Counted from the first letter of the stretch, positions 44,409 through 53,413 are shown. The stretch: DNA of 64,000 nt from Acrocarpospora catenulata (GCF_018476525.1 NZ_JAHCST010000031.1:31019-95018); one strand, 5' to 3'. Translations and numbers: made by a program. The notes: generated by a model not told the origin, from the sequence alone.

Positions 44409-46042
44409 GAGGCATGCTCCAGGTCGGGGGTCCACCGGCCGGCCAGGTCGGCGTAGAGGGGGGAACGGCCCGGCAGGTCGGCGTGGGTGCCCAGCACGGC
44501 GGTGGCGCCGTCCATGACCAGGACGCGACCGGCCCGGCGGGCCGAGCTCAGCCGGTGGGCGATGACGATCAGCGTGCCGCCGCGCCGGGCGAAGGCGTGC
44601 TCGGCCCTGGCTTCGGCCGCCGGGTCGAGGTGGCAGGTGGCCTCGTCCAGGATGGTGAGCCTGGCCGGGGAGAGATAGGCGCGGGCCAGGGCGACCAGCT
44701 GGCGTTCCCCGGGGGTCAGCGCGTCGGCCTGGATTCCGGCCTGGTAGCCGCCGAGCCTCCGGACCAGGTCCGCCGCCCCGACCGCGTGCACGGCGGCGTC
44801 GACCCCGGCCTCGGTGGCCGCCGAAAGGTAGGTCAGGTTCTCCCAGAGGGTGCCGCGGAAGACGTACGCCTCCTGCGGGATCAGCACCCGGGCCTGGGGG
44901 TCGACCTGGTCGGCGGGCACGCCGCCCACCGTGACCCGCCCCTCCGCCGGCACGGCCAGCCCGGTGACCAGGGCCGCCAGGGTGGACTTGCCGATCCCGC
45001 TTGGCCCGACCACCGCCAGCCACTCCCCTTCGGGAACCACCAGGTCCAGGCCGTCGATCACCGGCTCCCGCCCGTACGAGAAGGTGGCCCCGCGCAGTTC
45101 CACGGTGAGATCCGGCGGCGTGACCCGGGCCGGAGCCGAGGGCCGGCGCCCGCCCGACAGGCGCTCCAACGTGACCAGCAGCCGCACCCCGCTCACCCCG
45201 AGCCCTTCGGCCAGCCCGTTCAGCGCGGGCGTCAGCGATTGCAGGATGTAGGCGAGCACACCCACCACCACCCCCGAGCTGGCGCCCAGACCCGGCCCGA
45301 AGGCCAGCACCAGCAGCACCGGCGCCCAGCCGCCCAGGCCGAGGGCGAGGGTGCGCGAGGCGGTGACCCGGGCCAGCGCGCGGGCGGCGTCCGCCTGCGT
45401 GTCGACGCGGCGGCCGACGAAGGCGGCGGCGCGCTCCTCGTCGCCGCAGGCCCTGATGTCCCGCAGGCCGCCGACCGTCAGCGCGACCGCGTCGGCTGTA
45501 CGCTCGTCGGCCAGCAGGAACTCCCGCTGCCGCCGGGCCAGCGGCCGCAGCGCGAGCAGGAAGAGCGCGAGACCGGCCAGGAAGGGCGGCACCACCAGCA
45601 CCAGCAGGGCGGGCAGCAGGGCGGCCAGGCCGACCACCACGCCCGCCACCGTGAACACGAAGGTGCGCAGCACCCCGAGCACGGTCGCGAAGGTGTCCCT
45701 GGCCACCTCCACCTGCATGGTCGCCGCCGCGGTGCCGATCCGCCCGGCGGCCAGCGAGTCCCGTACCGCCCCCGCCTGCAACACCTCGCGGAACGGCTCC
45801 ACGATCCCGGCCAGCGCCAGCAGCGACTGCCGCGCCCCCACCGCCGCCACCGCCCACGAGAGACCCAGCACGCCGACCCAGACCAGCCCCGTCCCCGGCC
45901 GCCCTGCGCCGAACCCGTCGTCGATCGCCCCCGCCAGCGCCACCCCGATCACCCACGAGGGCGCGACTTCGGCCACCGACCACCCGGCCAGCCGCACCGC
46001 CTGGTACGGCTGACGCCGCACCGCCGCCCAGAGCACCTTCAC
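44405..46042 (-). CDS. ABC half-transporter (TMD-NBD fusion), second of a pair
   Basis: Half-transporter of 545 residues: about six membrane helices (about 15-290) followed by an ATPase domain with Walker A GPSGIGKST, signature LTPGERQLVALARA and Walker B LTILDEATCHLD. The GTG start overlaps the stop of the first half-transporter (GTGA); together they probably form a heterodimer that exports the finished lanthipeptide. The first membrane region has diverged from the usual peptide exporters and no C39 protease domain is present, which fits the separate cytosolic protease. Open sequence upstream of the GTG belongs to the previous gene. Confidence 0.92.
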   Translation of the reverse strand: MKVLWAAVRRQPYQAVRLAGWSVAEVAPSWVIGVALAGAIDDGFGAGRPGTGLVWVGVLGLSWAVAAVGARQSLLALAGIVEPFREVLQAGAVRDSLAAGRIGTAAATMQVEVARDTFATVLGVLRTFVFTVAGVVVGLAALLPALLVLVVPPFLAGLALFLLALRPLARRQREFLLADERTADAVALTVGGLRDIRACGDEERAAAFVGRRVDTQADAARALARVTASRTLALGLGGWAPVLLVLAFGPGLGASSGVVVGVLAYILQSLTPALNGLAEGLGVSGVRLLVTLERLSGGRRPSAPARVTPPDLTVELRGATFSYGREPVIDGLDLVVPEGEWLAVVGPSGIGKSTLAALVTGLAVPAEGRVTVGGVPADQVDPQARVLIPQEAYVFRGTLWENLTYLSAATEAGVDAAVHAVGAADLVRRLGGYQAGIQADALTPGERQLVALARAYLSPARLTILDEATCHLDPAAEARAEHAFARRGGTLIVIAHRLSSARRAGRVLVMDGATAVLGTHADLPGRSPLYADLAGRWTPDLEHAS

Positions 46043-47655
46043 TCGTCCGCCCCCTGGAAGACCGCCCGGTAGTCGGGGTCGCCCCAGAGGCGGGCGTGTG
46101 CGCCGTACCCGCGGACCCTGCCGCGTTCCAACCAGAGCACCCGGTCGGCGCGGGCGGCCATGGCGGCACGGTGGGTGACGATCAGCCGGGTCCGCGGGTC
46201 GGCTGCCAGGGCCGCCCCCACCTGGTGCTCGGTGACCGTGTCCAGGCTGGCGGTGGCGTCGTCCAGCACCAGCAGCCGCTCTCCGTGCGCGAACGCCCGG
46301 GCCAGGCCGATCCGCTGGCGTTCCCCGCCGGACATGGGGGCGTCGGCGAGCGGGGTGGCGTAGCCGCGGGGCAGGCGGCGGATGAAGGCGTCGGCTCCCG
46401 CCTGGCGGGCGGCCGGGCCGGAGTCGGGGCCGATGGCGTCGGCGACGGTCTCGCCGACCAGAGCAGGGCGTTCGAAAGCGAAGCCGATGGCCTGGCGCAG
46501 CGCGGCACGGGACAGCCGGTCGAGCGGCACGCCGTCCAGGCGGACCTGGCCCGCGGCGGGGTCGGCGAGGCGCCCGGCCAGCGCGGCCAGCCGGGACTTT
46601 CCCGATCCTGAGCGGCCGACCACGGCCACCGAGCTGCCGCCGGGGATCTTCAGGTCGGACACCGTGAGGCCGGGGCATCGCACGTCGTGGAAGCTCAGCG
46701 TGCCGGGCCCGGCCGGCAGCGGCCGTACGCCGTGCGGGGTCGGGCACAGGTCGAGCAGCGCGGCCAGCCGGGCGGCGGCCGAGCGGGCCCGGCCCAGCTG
46801 GGCGATGTAACCGAGCGCGGAGCCGAGCCCGGCGCCCAGCACGACATACCGGGCGGCGGCATACAGTTCCCCGGCGGTCAGGTCCCCCGCCGCCAGCCGG
46901 AGGCCGCCCACGCCGAGCACGCACACCTCCAGCAGCGGCACCACCACGGCGGCCCGCACGCCCGCCTGGGCGCGGGCCCGCCAGAGCGCCATGGCGTGCG
47001 CGCGGACCTGGGGCAGCGCGGTGAGCACCCGGCGGGTCTCCGTGGCGGCCGTCCCGGCGGCGGCGATGGTGCGCGCCCCGGCCACGGCGTCGACCAGGCG
47101 GGCGGCGATGTCGGCCTGCGCCTCCTGGTAACCGGTGGCCAGCGTGGTGGAGCTGCGGAGAAAGGCCCGGAGCACCAGGAGAATGACGGTCAGCCCGGCG
47201 ACCAGTGCCGCCGCCAGCCAGGGGTCGATGAGCAGCAGCGCGACCAGGCCGCCGAGCGCGGGGATGAGCAGGGTGGCGCCGGTGATCGCGGCGTCGGGGG
47301 CGCGGGCGGCCTCCTCGGCGTTCACGCCCAGACGGGTGACCAGGTCGCCCTCCGGGACCTCCTGGGTGCTCGCGGGGCCGACGCCGAGCAGATGGTGGAG
47401 GGTGCGGTGGCGGAGCCAGGCCGCCGCGTTCGCGCCGCTCGCGGCGCCGGACCAGACGGCGAGGGTGTCGCAGAGGAGCAGCAGGGCGGCGATCGCCACC
47501 GTGGTGGTCAGCCAGGCGGGGTCGAGGGTGTCGGCGGTGCGGCCCAGCGCGTACGGGAGGGCGAGGGCGAGACAGGCGCCGAGCACCGAGGCGGCGGCGA
47601 GGACCCCGACGGCGGGGCCGCCGTGGCGGATCGTGCCGGCCAGGAGCCTGTCCAT
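46039..47655 (-). CDS. ABC half-transporter (TMD-NBD fusion), first of a pair
   Basis: Half-transporter of 538 residues with six membrane helices (about 15-285) and an ATPase domain (about 320-538): Walker A GRSGSGKSR (Arg in place of Thr/Ser at its end), signature MSGGERQRIGLARA, Walker B LLVLDDATASLD (Asp in place of the usual catalytic Glu). The catalytic-Glu change suggests that one ATP site of the heterodimer is degenerate, as in several heterodimeric exporters. The ATG at 47655 follows GGAGGGAGG. It lies downstream of the two precursor genes across a hairpin. Confidence 0.92.
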   Translation of the reverse strand: MDRLLAGTIRHGGPAVGVLAAASVLGACLALALPYALGRTADTLDPAWLTTTVAIAALLLLCDTLAVWSGAASGANAAAWLRHRTLHHLLGVGPASTQEVPEGDLVTRLGVNAEEAARAPDAAITGATLLIPALGGLVALLLIDPWLAAALVAGLTVILLVLRAFLRSSTTLATGYQEAQADIAARLVDAVAGARTIAAAGTAATETRRVLTALPQVRAHAMALWRARAQAGVRAAVVVPLLEVCVLGVGGLRLAAGDLTAGELYAAARYVVLGAGLGSALGYIAQLGRARSAAARLAALLDLCPTPHGVRPLPAGPGTLSFHDVRCPGLTVSDLKIPGGSSVAVVGRSGSGKSRLAALAGRLADPAAGQVRLDGVPLDRLSRAALRQAIGFAFERPALVGETVADAIGPDSGPAARQAGADAFIRRLPRGYATPLADAPMSGGERQRIGLARAFAHGERLLVLDDATASLDTVTEHQVGAALAADPRTRLIVTHRAAMAARADRVLWLERGRVRGYGAHARLWGDPDYRAVFQGADE

Positions 47656-47688
47656 GCGCACCTCCCTCCCTGGGTGTCGGATGACGGG

Positions 47689-47721
47689 CCGGGCCCTGAG
47701 CTGCGGCAGCTCAGGGCCCGG
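47689..47721 (-). terminator. Strong hairpin between precursor genes and exporter genes
   Basis: Perfect 15-bp inverted repeat (CCGGGCCCTGAGCTG and its complement) with a 3-nt loop. It lies 8 bp after the second precursor stop and 34 bp before the exporter start. There is no T-run, so it may act as a partial terminator or RNA-stabilising element that keeps precursor mRNA in excess of exporter mRNA. Confidence 0.7.
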
Positions 47722-47728
47722 GGTCTTG

Positions 47729-47860
47729 CTAGTGGCACAGAAGCAGGCTCAGGTTGCTGGGCGTGTAGGACTGGCAGCCCAGCAGGGTGAGCGTGCTGCC
47801 ACCGCCGCCGCCGTGGCCGCCGCCGGGAACGTCCATCGCCTGGAGGTCGAGAAGAACCAT
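47729..47860 (-). CDS. Class III lanthipeptide precursor, second copy
   Basis: 43-residue peptide. The leader MVLLDLQAMDVP carries the class III recognition motif (LLDLQxMD/E). A Gly-rich spacer GGGHGGGGG follows, then a 22-residue core (positions 22-43) with two Ser/Thr-x2-Ser/Thr-x3-Cys motifs: Ser22-Thr25-Cys29 and Ser35-Ser38-Cys42. Such motifs become labionin or lanthionine rings, as in SapB. The core is identical to that of the first copy; the leaders differ at positions 8, 10 and 11. GAAGGAG lies 8 nt before the ATG. Too short for ordinary gene callers. Confidence 0.93.
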   Translation of the reverse strand: MVLLDLQAMDVPGGGHGGGGGSTLTLLGCQSYTPSNLSLLLCH

Positions 47861-47913
47861 GATCAAGCTCCTTCGTGGGGGATTTTTCCTGTTTTATGGG
47901 GACTTGATGTGCC

Positions 47914-48045
47914 CTAGTGGCACAAGAGCAGGCTCAGGTTGCTGGGCGTGTACGACTGGCAGCCCAGCAGCGTCAGGGTGCTGCCACCGCCGCCGCCGTG
48001 GCCACCACCCGGCGCCTCCATGGTCTGGAGGTCGAGAAGAACCAT
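47914..48045 (-). CDS. Class III lanthipeptide precursor, first copy
   Basis: 43-residue peptide with leader MVLLDLQTMEAP, the class III motif LLDLQxME, spacer GGGHGGGGG and the same 22-residue core as the second copy (Ser22-Thr25-Cys29 and Ser35-Ser38-Cys42). The ATG directly follows the TAA of the synthetase gene, and GGAGGAGGTG, 8 nt upstream, lies inside the synthetase 3' end, so precursor translation is coupled to the synthetase. The remaining Ser/Thr residues (Thr23, Ser31, Thr33) could be dehydrated too. SapB-like (RamS) peptides are surfactant-like morphogens; this one is expected to be amphipathic, since the core is rich in Leu. Confidence 0.94.
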   Translation of the reverse strand: MVLLDLQTMEAPGGGHGGGGGSTLTLLGCQSYTPSNLSLLLCH

Positions 48046-50577
48046 TTATTTGTCACCTCCTCCGTCGGCTCGGGGGTGCGGGTGCCGCTCGGCGCCCGGG
48101 CTCAGGGGCGCCCCTGGGCCGGTGTGGTCGCCTGGCGGACGTAGGAAGGGGAGCGGGGCGGCGCTGAGCGCGAACAACACCCCTGCGGTCCCGGTGGCGA
48201 AGTCCATCGAAAGCCGGAGCAACTGGTCTCCGGGGAAGGCCAGACCGTCCTTCCCGTACGGGAGGGCGTGCCAGTCCAGCCCCGCCACGAGTTCCCGGTC
48301 TGCCCGCGCGGCGAGGATCAGGCCCGCCCGCCCGTTGAACAGGCCGGGCTGCACGAAGAAGCGGGACCGGGTAACCAGGCGGAGCGCTTCCAGATCCTTC
48401 TGGAGTTCCGGATCCGGCCGGTGTTTCAGCAGGCGTTCCAGCACCAGGGCGATGCCCGCCGAGCCCTCCTCCAGGTACGGCAAGGTCCGCCAGCCCTGGT
48501 TGACTTGGAGCGATCCATCGCCGGTGCGGATGCACCTGCGCAGGTCCTGGCGTAGCGCTCGCTCGGCCAGATCCAGCAGGGCGGGGTCGCCCGTGTGCTC
48601 GTAGGCGTGCAGGAAGAGCAGGGCGGGGCCGCTGGAGCCGTACATCAGGCCGGTGCGGGGATTGTCGCCGCCGCTCAGCTCGGGGACCTCCGCCGGGAGC
48701 CGGTCCACGCAGGTCTGGATGATCTCGTCGGCGTCCAGGCCCAGGTCCAGGTAGGTCAGGCCGATTCCGGAGAGGCCGGAGTAGAGGCTGAGGTCGCGGG
48801 GGTCCCAGCGGAGGTGGCGGGCGGCGTCGACCAGGTTCAGGGCCTGCGCCGTGTGGCCGAATCCGTGCAGGACGTGGGCGATGCCGTGCAGGCCGTCGTA
48901 GAAACCGGGCGGGATTCCGGTGGTCTGTCCGGCCTGGCGTAGGAGCCACTCCTCGTAGGCAGGGTGGCGGCCTGCTCCGGCCGCGTCCAGCGCGTACAGG
49001 ACTCCGGCGGCGCCGTGGGCGAAGTTGAGGCCTCCGCCGGGGCGGAACTGGGCGATGTCGCCGGGGAAGAGGCGGTCGTCGCGGGACGGGGTGGCGCTGG
49101 CGAGGATCGCCCTGGTCAGGGCCTCGGGGCCGGAAGGCCAATCCGGAGGGTCGACGGGCTCGGCGGTGCCCCGGATGGTCCGGGTCGCCTCGGCGATGAT
49201 CTCGTGGGGCACCGGGAAGGTGCGCGTGATCATGTCAGCCAGCTGGGTGATCTTCTCCCTGTCCAGCAGGAGTGTGATCGTCGCCTGTGGGGCGAAGAAT
49301 CCGAAGCACAGGCAGGCCAGGGCGTACCGGTCGATCTCCACGCCTTCCCGGTCGGGCGGGGCGAGGAACGCGGGGTGCGCGAGCTTGGAGCGGCCCCGCT
49401 CCTCGACCGGCATGGCCACCTCGAAGTCGATCAGCACCATCCGGCCGGTGCCGGTGACCAGGATGTTGCTGGGGTGCAGGTCGCCGAAGACCACGCCGCG
49501 CGCGTGCACCGACTCCACCAGCGCATGCACCTTCGGGAGGGTCTCCAGCACCCAGGCCGTGTACTCGGCGAGGTCCTGCTCGGTGCAGTCCGCCCTGGTC
49601 AGCGGGTAACGGTGGACGAGCTGCCGCTGGAGCGGGTTGCCGTCCACGAACTCCATCACCAGGAAGTGGTGCTCCCCCAGCGTGAAATGGTCCCGGTAGC
49701 CGGGCACGCCGTCCAGACCCTGGAGGCGCTGCAACATCTCCCGCTCATGCCAGAGCCGCGCGACCGCGTCCCGTCCCGCCGCGTCCAGTCCCGCGTACGG
49801 CCGGGCCTCCTTGAGCACCACCCGCTCGTCCGTACGCCTGTCGCGGGCCAGGTAGACGCCGCCGCCATTGGAGAAGTGCAGGACGGACTCGACCGTGTAG
49901 TCCAGCCCTTCGGTGGTGACCGCGTTCCGGGCGGCCAGATGGGGTTCCAGGAACTCCGGCAGGCTCATCCAGGCGGGGACGCTGAACGCCGGCCCTCGTA
50001 CGTCGGGAACGAGCCGTCCGTCCGCGTCCTCGATCGCGGGCACGGATTCGCCGTTCTCCGCCGTGCAGTATCGGGGGACGAACCCTCCGTATCGCACGAA
50101 CAGCGGGCCGCCGCCGTATCTGAGGTCGCTCAGAACGTACGGCCCCTCGATACCGCGCAGCAGGTCGTCCAGTTCCTTGAGGACCAGTTCGAGGTCGCTC
50201 TCGCGGGGATAGATGGTGACCAGCTTGCCGCTCGATCCGCGTGCCGCGGCCTTGGAGTTGACCATGGTGACGACCGCGCGGCTGCGCAGGAACTTGAACG
50301 GGATCTCCCGGGGGACGCAGTAGTCCCAGACCGTCTGCAGGGCGCGTTCCGCGTCGTTCAGGCGGGCCGAGACGTGGATCTTCCAGCCCTGTGCCGGGAG
50401 GTCGACGTCGACCGGCGCGTAGTGCAGCCAGGTGTCGGTCGCCTGGTGCTCCCAGCCCTCCGGGAGCGGTTGTCCCGCCACCGCGAAGTCGGGGTGTTCC
50501 ATCGTCCGGTTGTCCGGCTTGTCGTAAAAGAGCCGGTCGACCAGGCAATAGATCTCATACTGCTCATCCACGGCCAT
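48046..50577 (-). CDS. Class III lanthipeptide synthetase (LabKC type)
   Basis: Trifunctional enzyme of 843 residues that phosphorylates, dehydrates and cyclises Ser/Thr and Cys of the precursor. Order: phosphoserine lyase domain (about 1-210), Ser/Thr kinase-like domain (about 225-480; VVLKEARPYAG lysine, FGDLHPSNILV catalytic loop, LIDFEVA), and LanC-like cyclase domain (about 520-820). The cyclase has no Cys-His-Gly zinc site (MYGSSGPALLF stands where CHG would be), which makes it class III rather than class IV. Start at ATG 50577; the GTG two codons on has better ribosome-site spacing and is an alternative. First gene of the operon: synthetase, two precursors, two exporters, protease. Confidence 0.95.
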   Translation of the reverse strand: MAVDEQYEIYCLVDRLFYDKPDNRTMEHPDFAVAGQPLPEGWEHQATDTWLHYAPVDVDLPAQGWKIHVSARLNDAERALQTVWDYCVPREIPFKFLRSRAVVTMVNSKAAARGSSGKLVTIYPRESDLELVLKELDDLLRGIEGPYVLSDLRYGGGPLFVRYGGFVPRYCTAENGESVPAIEDADGRLVPDVRGPAFSVPAWMSLPEFLEPHLAARNAVTTEGLDYTVESVLHFSNGGGVYLARDRRTDERVVLKEARPYAGLDAAGRDAVARLWHEREMLQRLQGLDGVPGYRDHFTLGEHHFLVMEFVDGNPLQRQLVHRYPLTRADCTEQDLAEYTAWVLETLPKVHALVESVHARGVVFGDLHPSNILVTGTGRMVLIDFEVAMPVEERGRSKLAHPAFLAPPDREGVEIDRYALACLCFGFFAPQATITLLLDREKITQLADMITRTFPVPHEIIAEATRTIRGTAEPVDPPDWPSGPEALTRAILASATPSRDDRLFPGDIAQFRPGGGLNFAHGAAGVLYALDAAGAGRHPAYEEWLLRQAGQTTGIPPGFYDGLHGIAHVLHGFGHTAQALNLVDAARHLRWDPRDLSLYSGLSGIGLTYLDLGLDADEIIQTCVDRLPAEVPELSGGDNPRTGLMYGSSGPALLFLHAYEHTGDPALLDLAERALRQDLRRCIRTGDGSLQVNQGWRTLPYLEEGSAGIALVLERLLKHRPDPELQKDLEALRLVTRSRFFVQPGLFNGRAGLILAARADRELVAGLDWHALPYGKDGLAFPGDQLLRLSMDFATGTAGVLFALSAAPLPFLRPPGDHTGPGAPLSPGAERHPHPRADGGGDK

Positions 50578-51154
50578 CTCCCTGCTTTCCTCAACAGAGA
50601 GAATTACGGATAACCCGATGAGTTCCTAGTTACAAATTCAACCAATCCCACATGGGCAAATATCATGGGTTACGCCGTGAATGCGGGCTTGACCTGGGGT
50701 GTTGGAGGGGGTCCCAGGTCACTTTCCTGGACGGGGCCGGGATGCCGGAGGGGTCCTCGGCGAATCTCCGTTTAGTCCATTTTTCCGATTATCTGGCTAT
50801 GGAATCGGGGGGTTCGGGCGTACCCGTAGAAACAGTCCAAGGGGTCGGTCGGCACGTACCAGGTGAAACATTCAATGAAAGAACCATTGCCGCGAATGGC
50901 GCGTCCAGGGGGCTCGACGTGCAGCGAAGCCGGCTACGCCCGGAGGTGCCGCCCACCTGGGGTTGACCGCTCTTTGACAGGTCGTCGTCAGCGCGGTGAC
51001 CATCTGCCTCGCGAGACGTCCGCCCGCCAGAGAAGCCGGACATGGCCGCCACGCGCGCTCAACAAGGTGCGACCTCTTCGCCCCCGGCGACCTCGGCCTC
51101 CGCACCGCAAAACCCGCGCACCCCTGGTCTGCCGAATTCCCGGCAATCAACCGC
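50578..51154. other. Intergenic region upstream of the lanthipeptide operon
   Basis: About 580 bp between the divergent synthetase and CBM2-protein genes, lower in GC near 50600-50680. Short open frames on both strands lack ribosome sites and domains. A TTGACA at 50974-50979 has no good -10 box. Promoters of both flanking genes must lie here or just beside it; no regulator gene for the lanthipeptide is present in it. Confidence 0.6.
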
Positions 51155-51176
51155 ATTTCACGAAATATCGTGAAAT
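51155..51176. promoter_or_regulatory. Palindromic operator candidate upstream of the CBM2 protein
   Basis: Perfect 9-bp arms ATTTCACGA and TCGTGAAAT separated by AATA, 25 bp before the ATG at 51202. Its place suggests a repressor site in the leader or promoter of the secreted CBM2 protein. No known regulator is assigned. Confidence 0.55.
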
Positions 51177-51201
51177 TCCATGACAGGAAGAGAGAACCGA
51201 A

Positions 51202-52515
51202 ATGCCCGGTCTCGATGCCCGTCCCCCCGCCCCTCCCCGGGCCCGGAGATTCGGCTACTGGCGCCCCACCGCACGACGCCTCGCCGTGCTCGTCGCCGCT
51301 CTCGCCGCCGCCATCCCCCTCGTTCCCGGTACGGCCAGCGCCGCCCCCGCCTGCCGCGTCGAGTTCACGGTCAACCAATGGTCGGGCGGCTTCACCACCG
51401 CGGCCCGCGTGACCAACCTCGGCGCCCCGGTCACCTCTTGGACCCTGCGCTGGACCTACACCGCCGGCCAGCGGGTCACCAGCGCCTGGAACTCCGTCAT
51501 CACCCAGTCCGGCACCGCCGTAACCGCCACCAACGCCACCTGGAACGGCACCCTGGCCACCAACGCCGCCACCGACTTCGGCTTCCAGGGCACCTGGTCA
51601 GGCACCAACCCCACCCCAACCGACTTCACCTTCAACAACACCTCCTGCAGCGCAACCCCCACCCCCTCCCCTTCACCGTCGCCGTCGCCGTCGCCCTCGC
51701 CGTCGCCTTCGCCGAGCCCGTCCCCCAGCCCATCGCCCAGCCCCAGCCCGAGCCCCTCGCCAAGCCCATCCCCCAGTCCCTCACCCAGTCCCTCACCCAG
51801 CCCATCCCCCAGCGCGAGCCCACCCGTAGGCTGCGCCGGCGCCGTCGTCTGCACGGGCTTCGAGGATCAGACGGGTACCACTCCCGGCAACGGCTGGCAG
51901 GTAGTCGCTCCCAACTGCCAGGGCACCGGCACCGCCACGATCGACTCCACGATGGCCCACTCCGGCGGCAAGTCGCTCCGCATCAGCGGCGGCGGCAACT
52001 ACTGCAACCACATCTTCGCCGCCACCACGGCCAACGTCTCCACGGTCGGCCCGGTCGTCTACGGCAGGATGTGGATCCGTCACACCACCGCCCTCCCCGC
52101 CAACCACGTCACGATGATCACCATGGCCGACTCGGCCGCGAGCGGTCGCGACCTCCGCATCGGCGGCCAGGGCGGCGCCCTCCAGTGGAACCGTGAGATA
52201 GACGACGCCACCCTCCCCGAACAGAGCCCCAACGGCATAGCCCAGAGCCACCCCCTGCCCACCAACCGCTGGACCTGCCTGCGCTTCCAGATCGACACCA
52301 CCCGCCCGGCCATGTCCACCTACCTCGACGACGTCGAAGTCCCCGGCCTCCACCTCGACGCCACCCCCACCACCGACATCGACAGCCAGTGGCTCCGCCG
52401 CCCCACACCCCCACGCCCGACCACGTTCCGCCTCGGCTGGGAAAGCTACGGCTCAGAAACCGACACCCTCTGGTACGACGACGTAGCCCTCTCCGCCAAC
52501 CCCCTCACCTGCTGA
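51202..52515 (+). CDS. Secreted CBM2 protein with (Ser-Pro)n linker and Cip1-like C-terminal domain
   Basis: Secreted protein of 437 residues. Signal peptide about 1-47 (ends TASA|AP); CBM2 cellulose-binding module about 48-150 ([38 protein letters not shown]) with Cys at both ends for the usual disulfide; a Ser-Pro linker of about 55 residues; C-terminal domain about 210-437 ([51 protein letters not shown]), a jelly-roll that resembles Cip1/polysaccharide-lyase-like cellulose-induced proteins. That assignment is moderate. It starts at ATG after AGGAAGAGAG; the palindrome upstream may repress it. Likely helps cellulose breakdown. Confidence 0.85.
   Translation: MPGLDARPPAPPRARRFGYWRPTARRLAVLVAALAAAIPLVPGTASAAPACRVEFTVNQWSGGFTTAARVTNLGAPVTSWTLRWTYTAGQRVTSAWNSVITQSGTAVTATNATWNGTLATNAATDFGFQGTWSGTNPTPTDFTFNNTSCSATPTPSPSPSPSPSPSPSPSPSPSPSPSPSPSPSPSPSPSPSPSPSPSPSPSPSASPPVGCAGAVVCTGFEDQTGTTPGNGWQVVAPNCQGTGTATIDSTMAHSGGKSLRISGGGNYCNHIFAATTANVSTVGPVVYGRMWIRHTTALPANHVTMITMADSAASGRDLRIGGQGGALQWNREIDDATLPEQSPNGIAQSHPLPTNRWTCLRFQIDTTRPAMSTYLDDVEVPGLHLDATPTTDIDSQWLRRPTPPRPTTFRLGWESYGSETDTLWYDDVALSANPLTC
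51659..51818 (+). repeat. (Ser-Pro)n-encoding repeat
   Basis: About 160 bp of imperfect 6-bp units (CC[GC]TC[GC]-like) encoding alternating Ser and Pro. It is the linker of the CBM2 protein; such repeats vary in copy number between strains. Confidence 0.9.
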
Positions 52516-52526
52516 CCCCCACCGCC

Positions 52527-52559
52527 CTCCGGCGCGGACAACACAAGCCCGCGCCGGAG
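52527..52559. terminator. Hairpin terminator between convergent genes
   Basis: Perfect 11-bp arms CTCCGGCGCGG and CCGCGCCGGAG around an 11-nt loop, 11 bp after the CBM2-protein stop and about 80 bp before the convergent SDR stop. Confidence 0.65.
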
Positions 52560-52638
52560 CGGCCGGCCCGGGTGACCTGCGTCCCGAAATCAGATACGGG
52601 CCATGACCTGGCGTACGGGATGGCCCAATGAACCAGGG

Positions 52639-53397
52639 TCAGCGGGTGAGTTGTCGGCCGCCTGCGACGGAGAGGGTTTCGCCGTTGACGTGGCCGTTGG
52701 CGGCTGAGCCCAGGTAGGCGACTGCGGAGGCGACGTCCTCCGGAGTGCAGATGCGGTGGGTCGGCGTCTTCGCTGCTTCGGCGTCGATGACGGACTGCCC
52801 GAATCCGGGCGTGTTCAGCGCGCGATCGGTCAGGGTGAAGCCTGGTCGGACGACGTTGGTCAGGATGCCGTGCCGGGCTTCGCGGACGGCGAGCACCTTC
52901 GCGGCCGTCTCCAGCGCGCCCTTGGCGGCCGGGTAGGCCATGGCGGCGGGCATCGGCTGGTCGACCACGTCGGACGAGATCAGGACCAGGCGCCCCCACC
53001 CGGCGCTCCTCATGCCGGGGAGTACCGAGTCGATCAACGACAGCGTTCCGGTCGCGTTCGCGATGAAACTGTCGGTCAGGATGTCCCAGGTGTCCGGCGC
53101 CCTCGGCGGCCAGGAGACCGCGTTGGCGACCAGGACGGCGATGGGGCCGAGCTCGCGTTCCACCTGGTGCACCGCCGCCTGGATCGACTCCTGGTCATGT
53201 TGGTCGATCTGTGTCTCCAGCGCCTTTCCGCCCGCCTGGATGATCGCGTCTACCAGGGTGCGGGCCCCCGCCTGCTTGCGGTGCCAGCCCGCCGCGACCA
53301 GCGCCCCTTCCGAGGCCATCGTGTCGGCGATGGCGCGGCCGATGTCGCCGGACGCTCCGGTGACCAGGACGACCTTGCCGTCAAGTCCGAGGTCCAT
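52639..53397 (-). CDS. Short-chain dehydrogenase/reductase (SDR)
   Basis: NAD(P)-dependent oxidoreductase of 252 residues. Cofactor motif TGASGDIGRA (about 14-23), NAG-like VANAVSW, catalytic Ser in LISSDVV and YxxxK in AYPAAKGALE; the C-terminus ends in the usual VNGETLSVAGG. I took the ATG at 53397 (GGAGGA just before); a GTG one codon upstream is possible. Divergent from a MarR gene with a shared palindrome between them, so it is probably the target of that repressor. Substrate unknown. Confidence 0.92.
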   Translation of the reverse strand: MDLGLDGKVVLVTGASGDIGRAIADTMASEGALVAAGWHRKQAGARTLVDAIIQAGGKALETQIDQHDQESIQAAVHQVERELGPIAVLVANAVSWPPRAPDTWDILTDSFIANATGTLSLIDSVLPGMRSAGWGRLVLISSDVVDQPMPAAMAYPAAKGALETAAKVLAVREARHGILTNVVRPGFTLTDRALNTPGFGQSVIDAEAAKTPTHRICTPEDVASAVAYLGSAANGHVNGETLSVAGGRQLTR

Positions 53398-53413
53398 CAC
53401 TCCTCCATATAGT

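Noticed and set aside
44409..46169. N-terminal extension of the prolyl oligopeptidase into the ABC gene
   Set aside because: It runs out of frame through the half-transporter; the family start MNYPYAQRQP fits 44408 with an ATGA overlap.
47729..48045. Duplicated about 130-bp block that could be read as a mobile repeat
   Set aside because: Each copy has its own ribosome site, start and stop and encodes a class III precursor; no terminal repeats or transposase.
50974..50979. TTGACA box upstream of the CBM2 gene
   Set aside because: No -10 hexamer at the right distance; too far from the start to be convincing.
51659..51818. Short-period repeat that could be taken for a CRISPR-like or satellite array
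   Set aside because: It is in frame and encodes the Ser-Pro linker of the CBM2 protein; no spacers.
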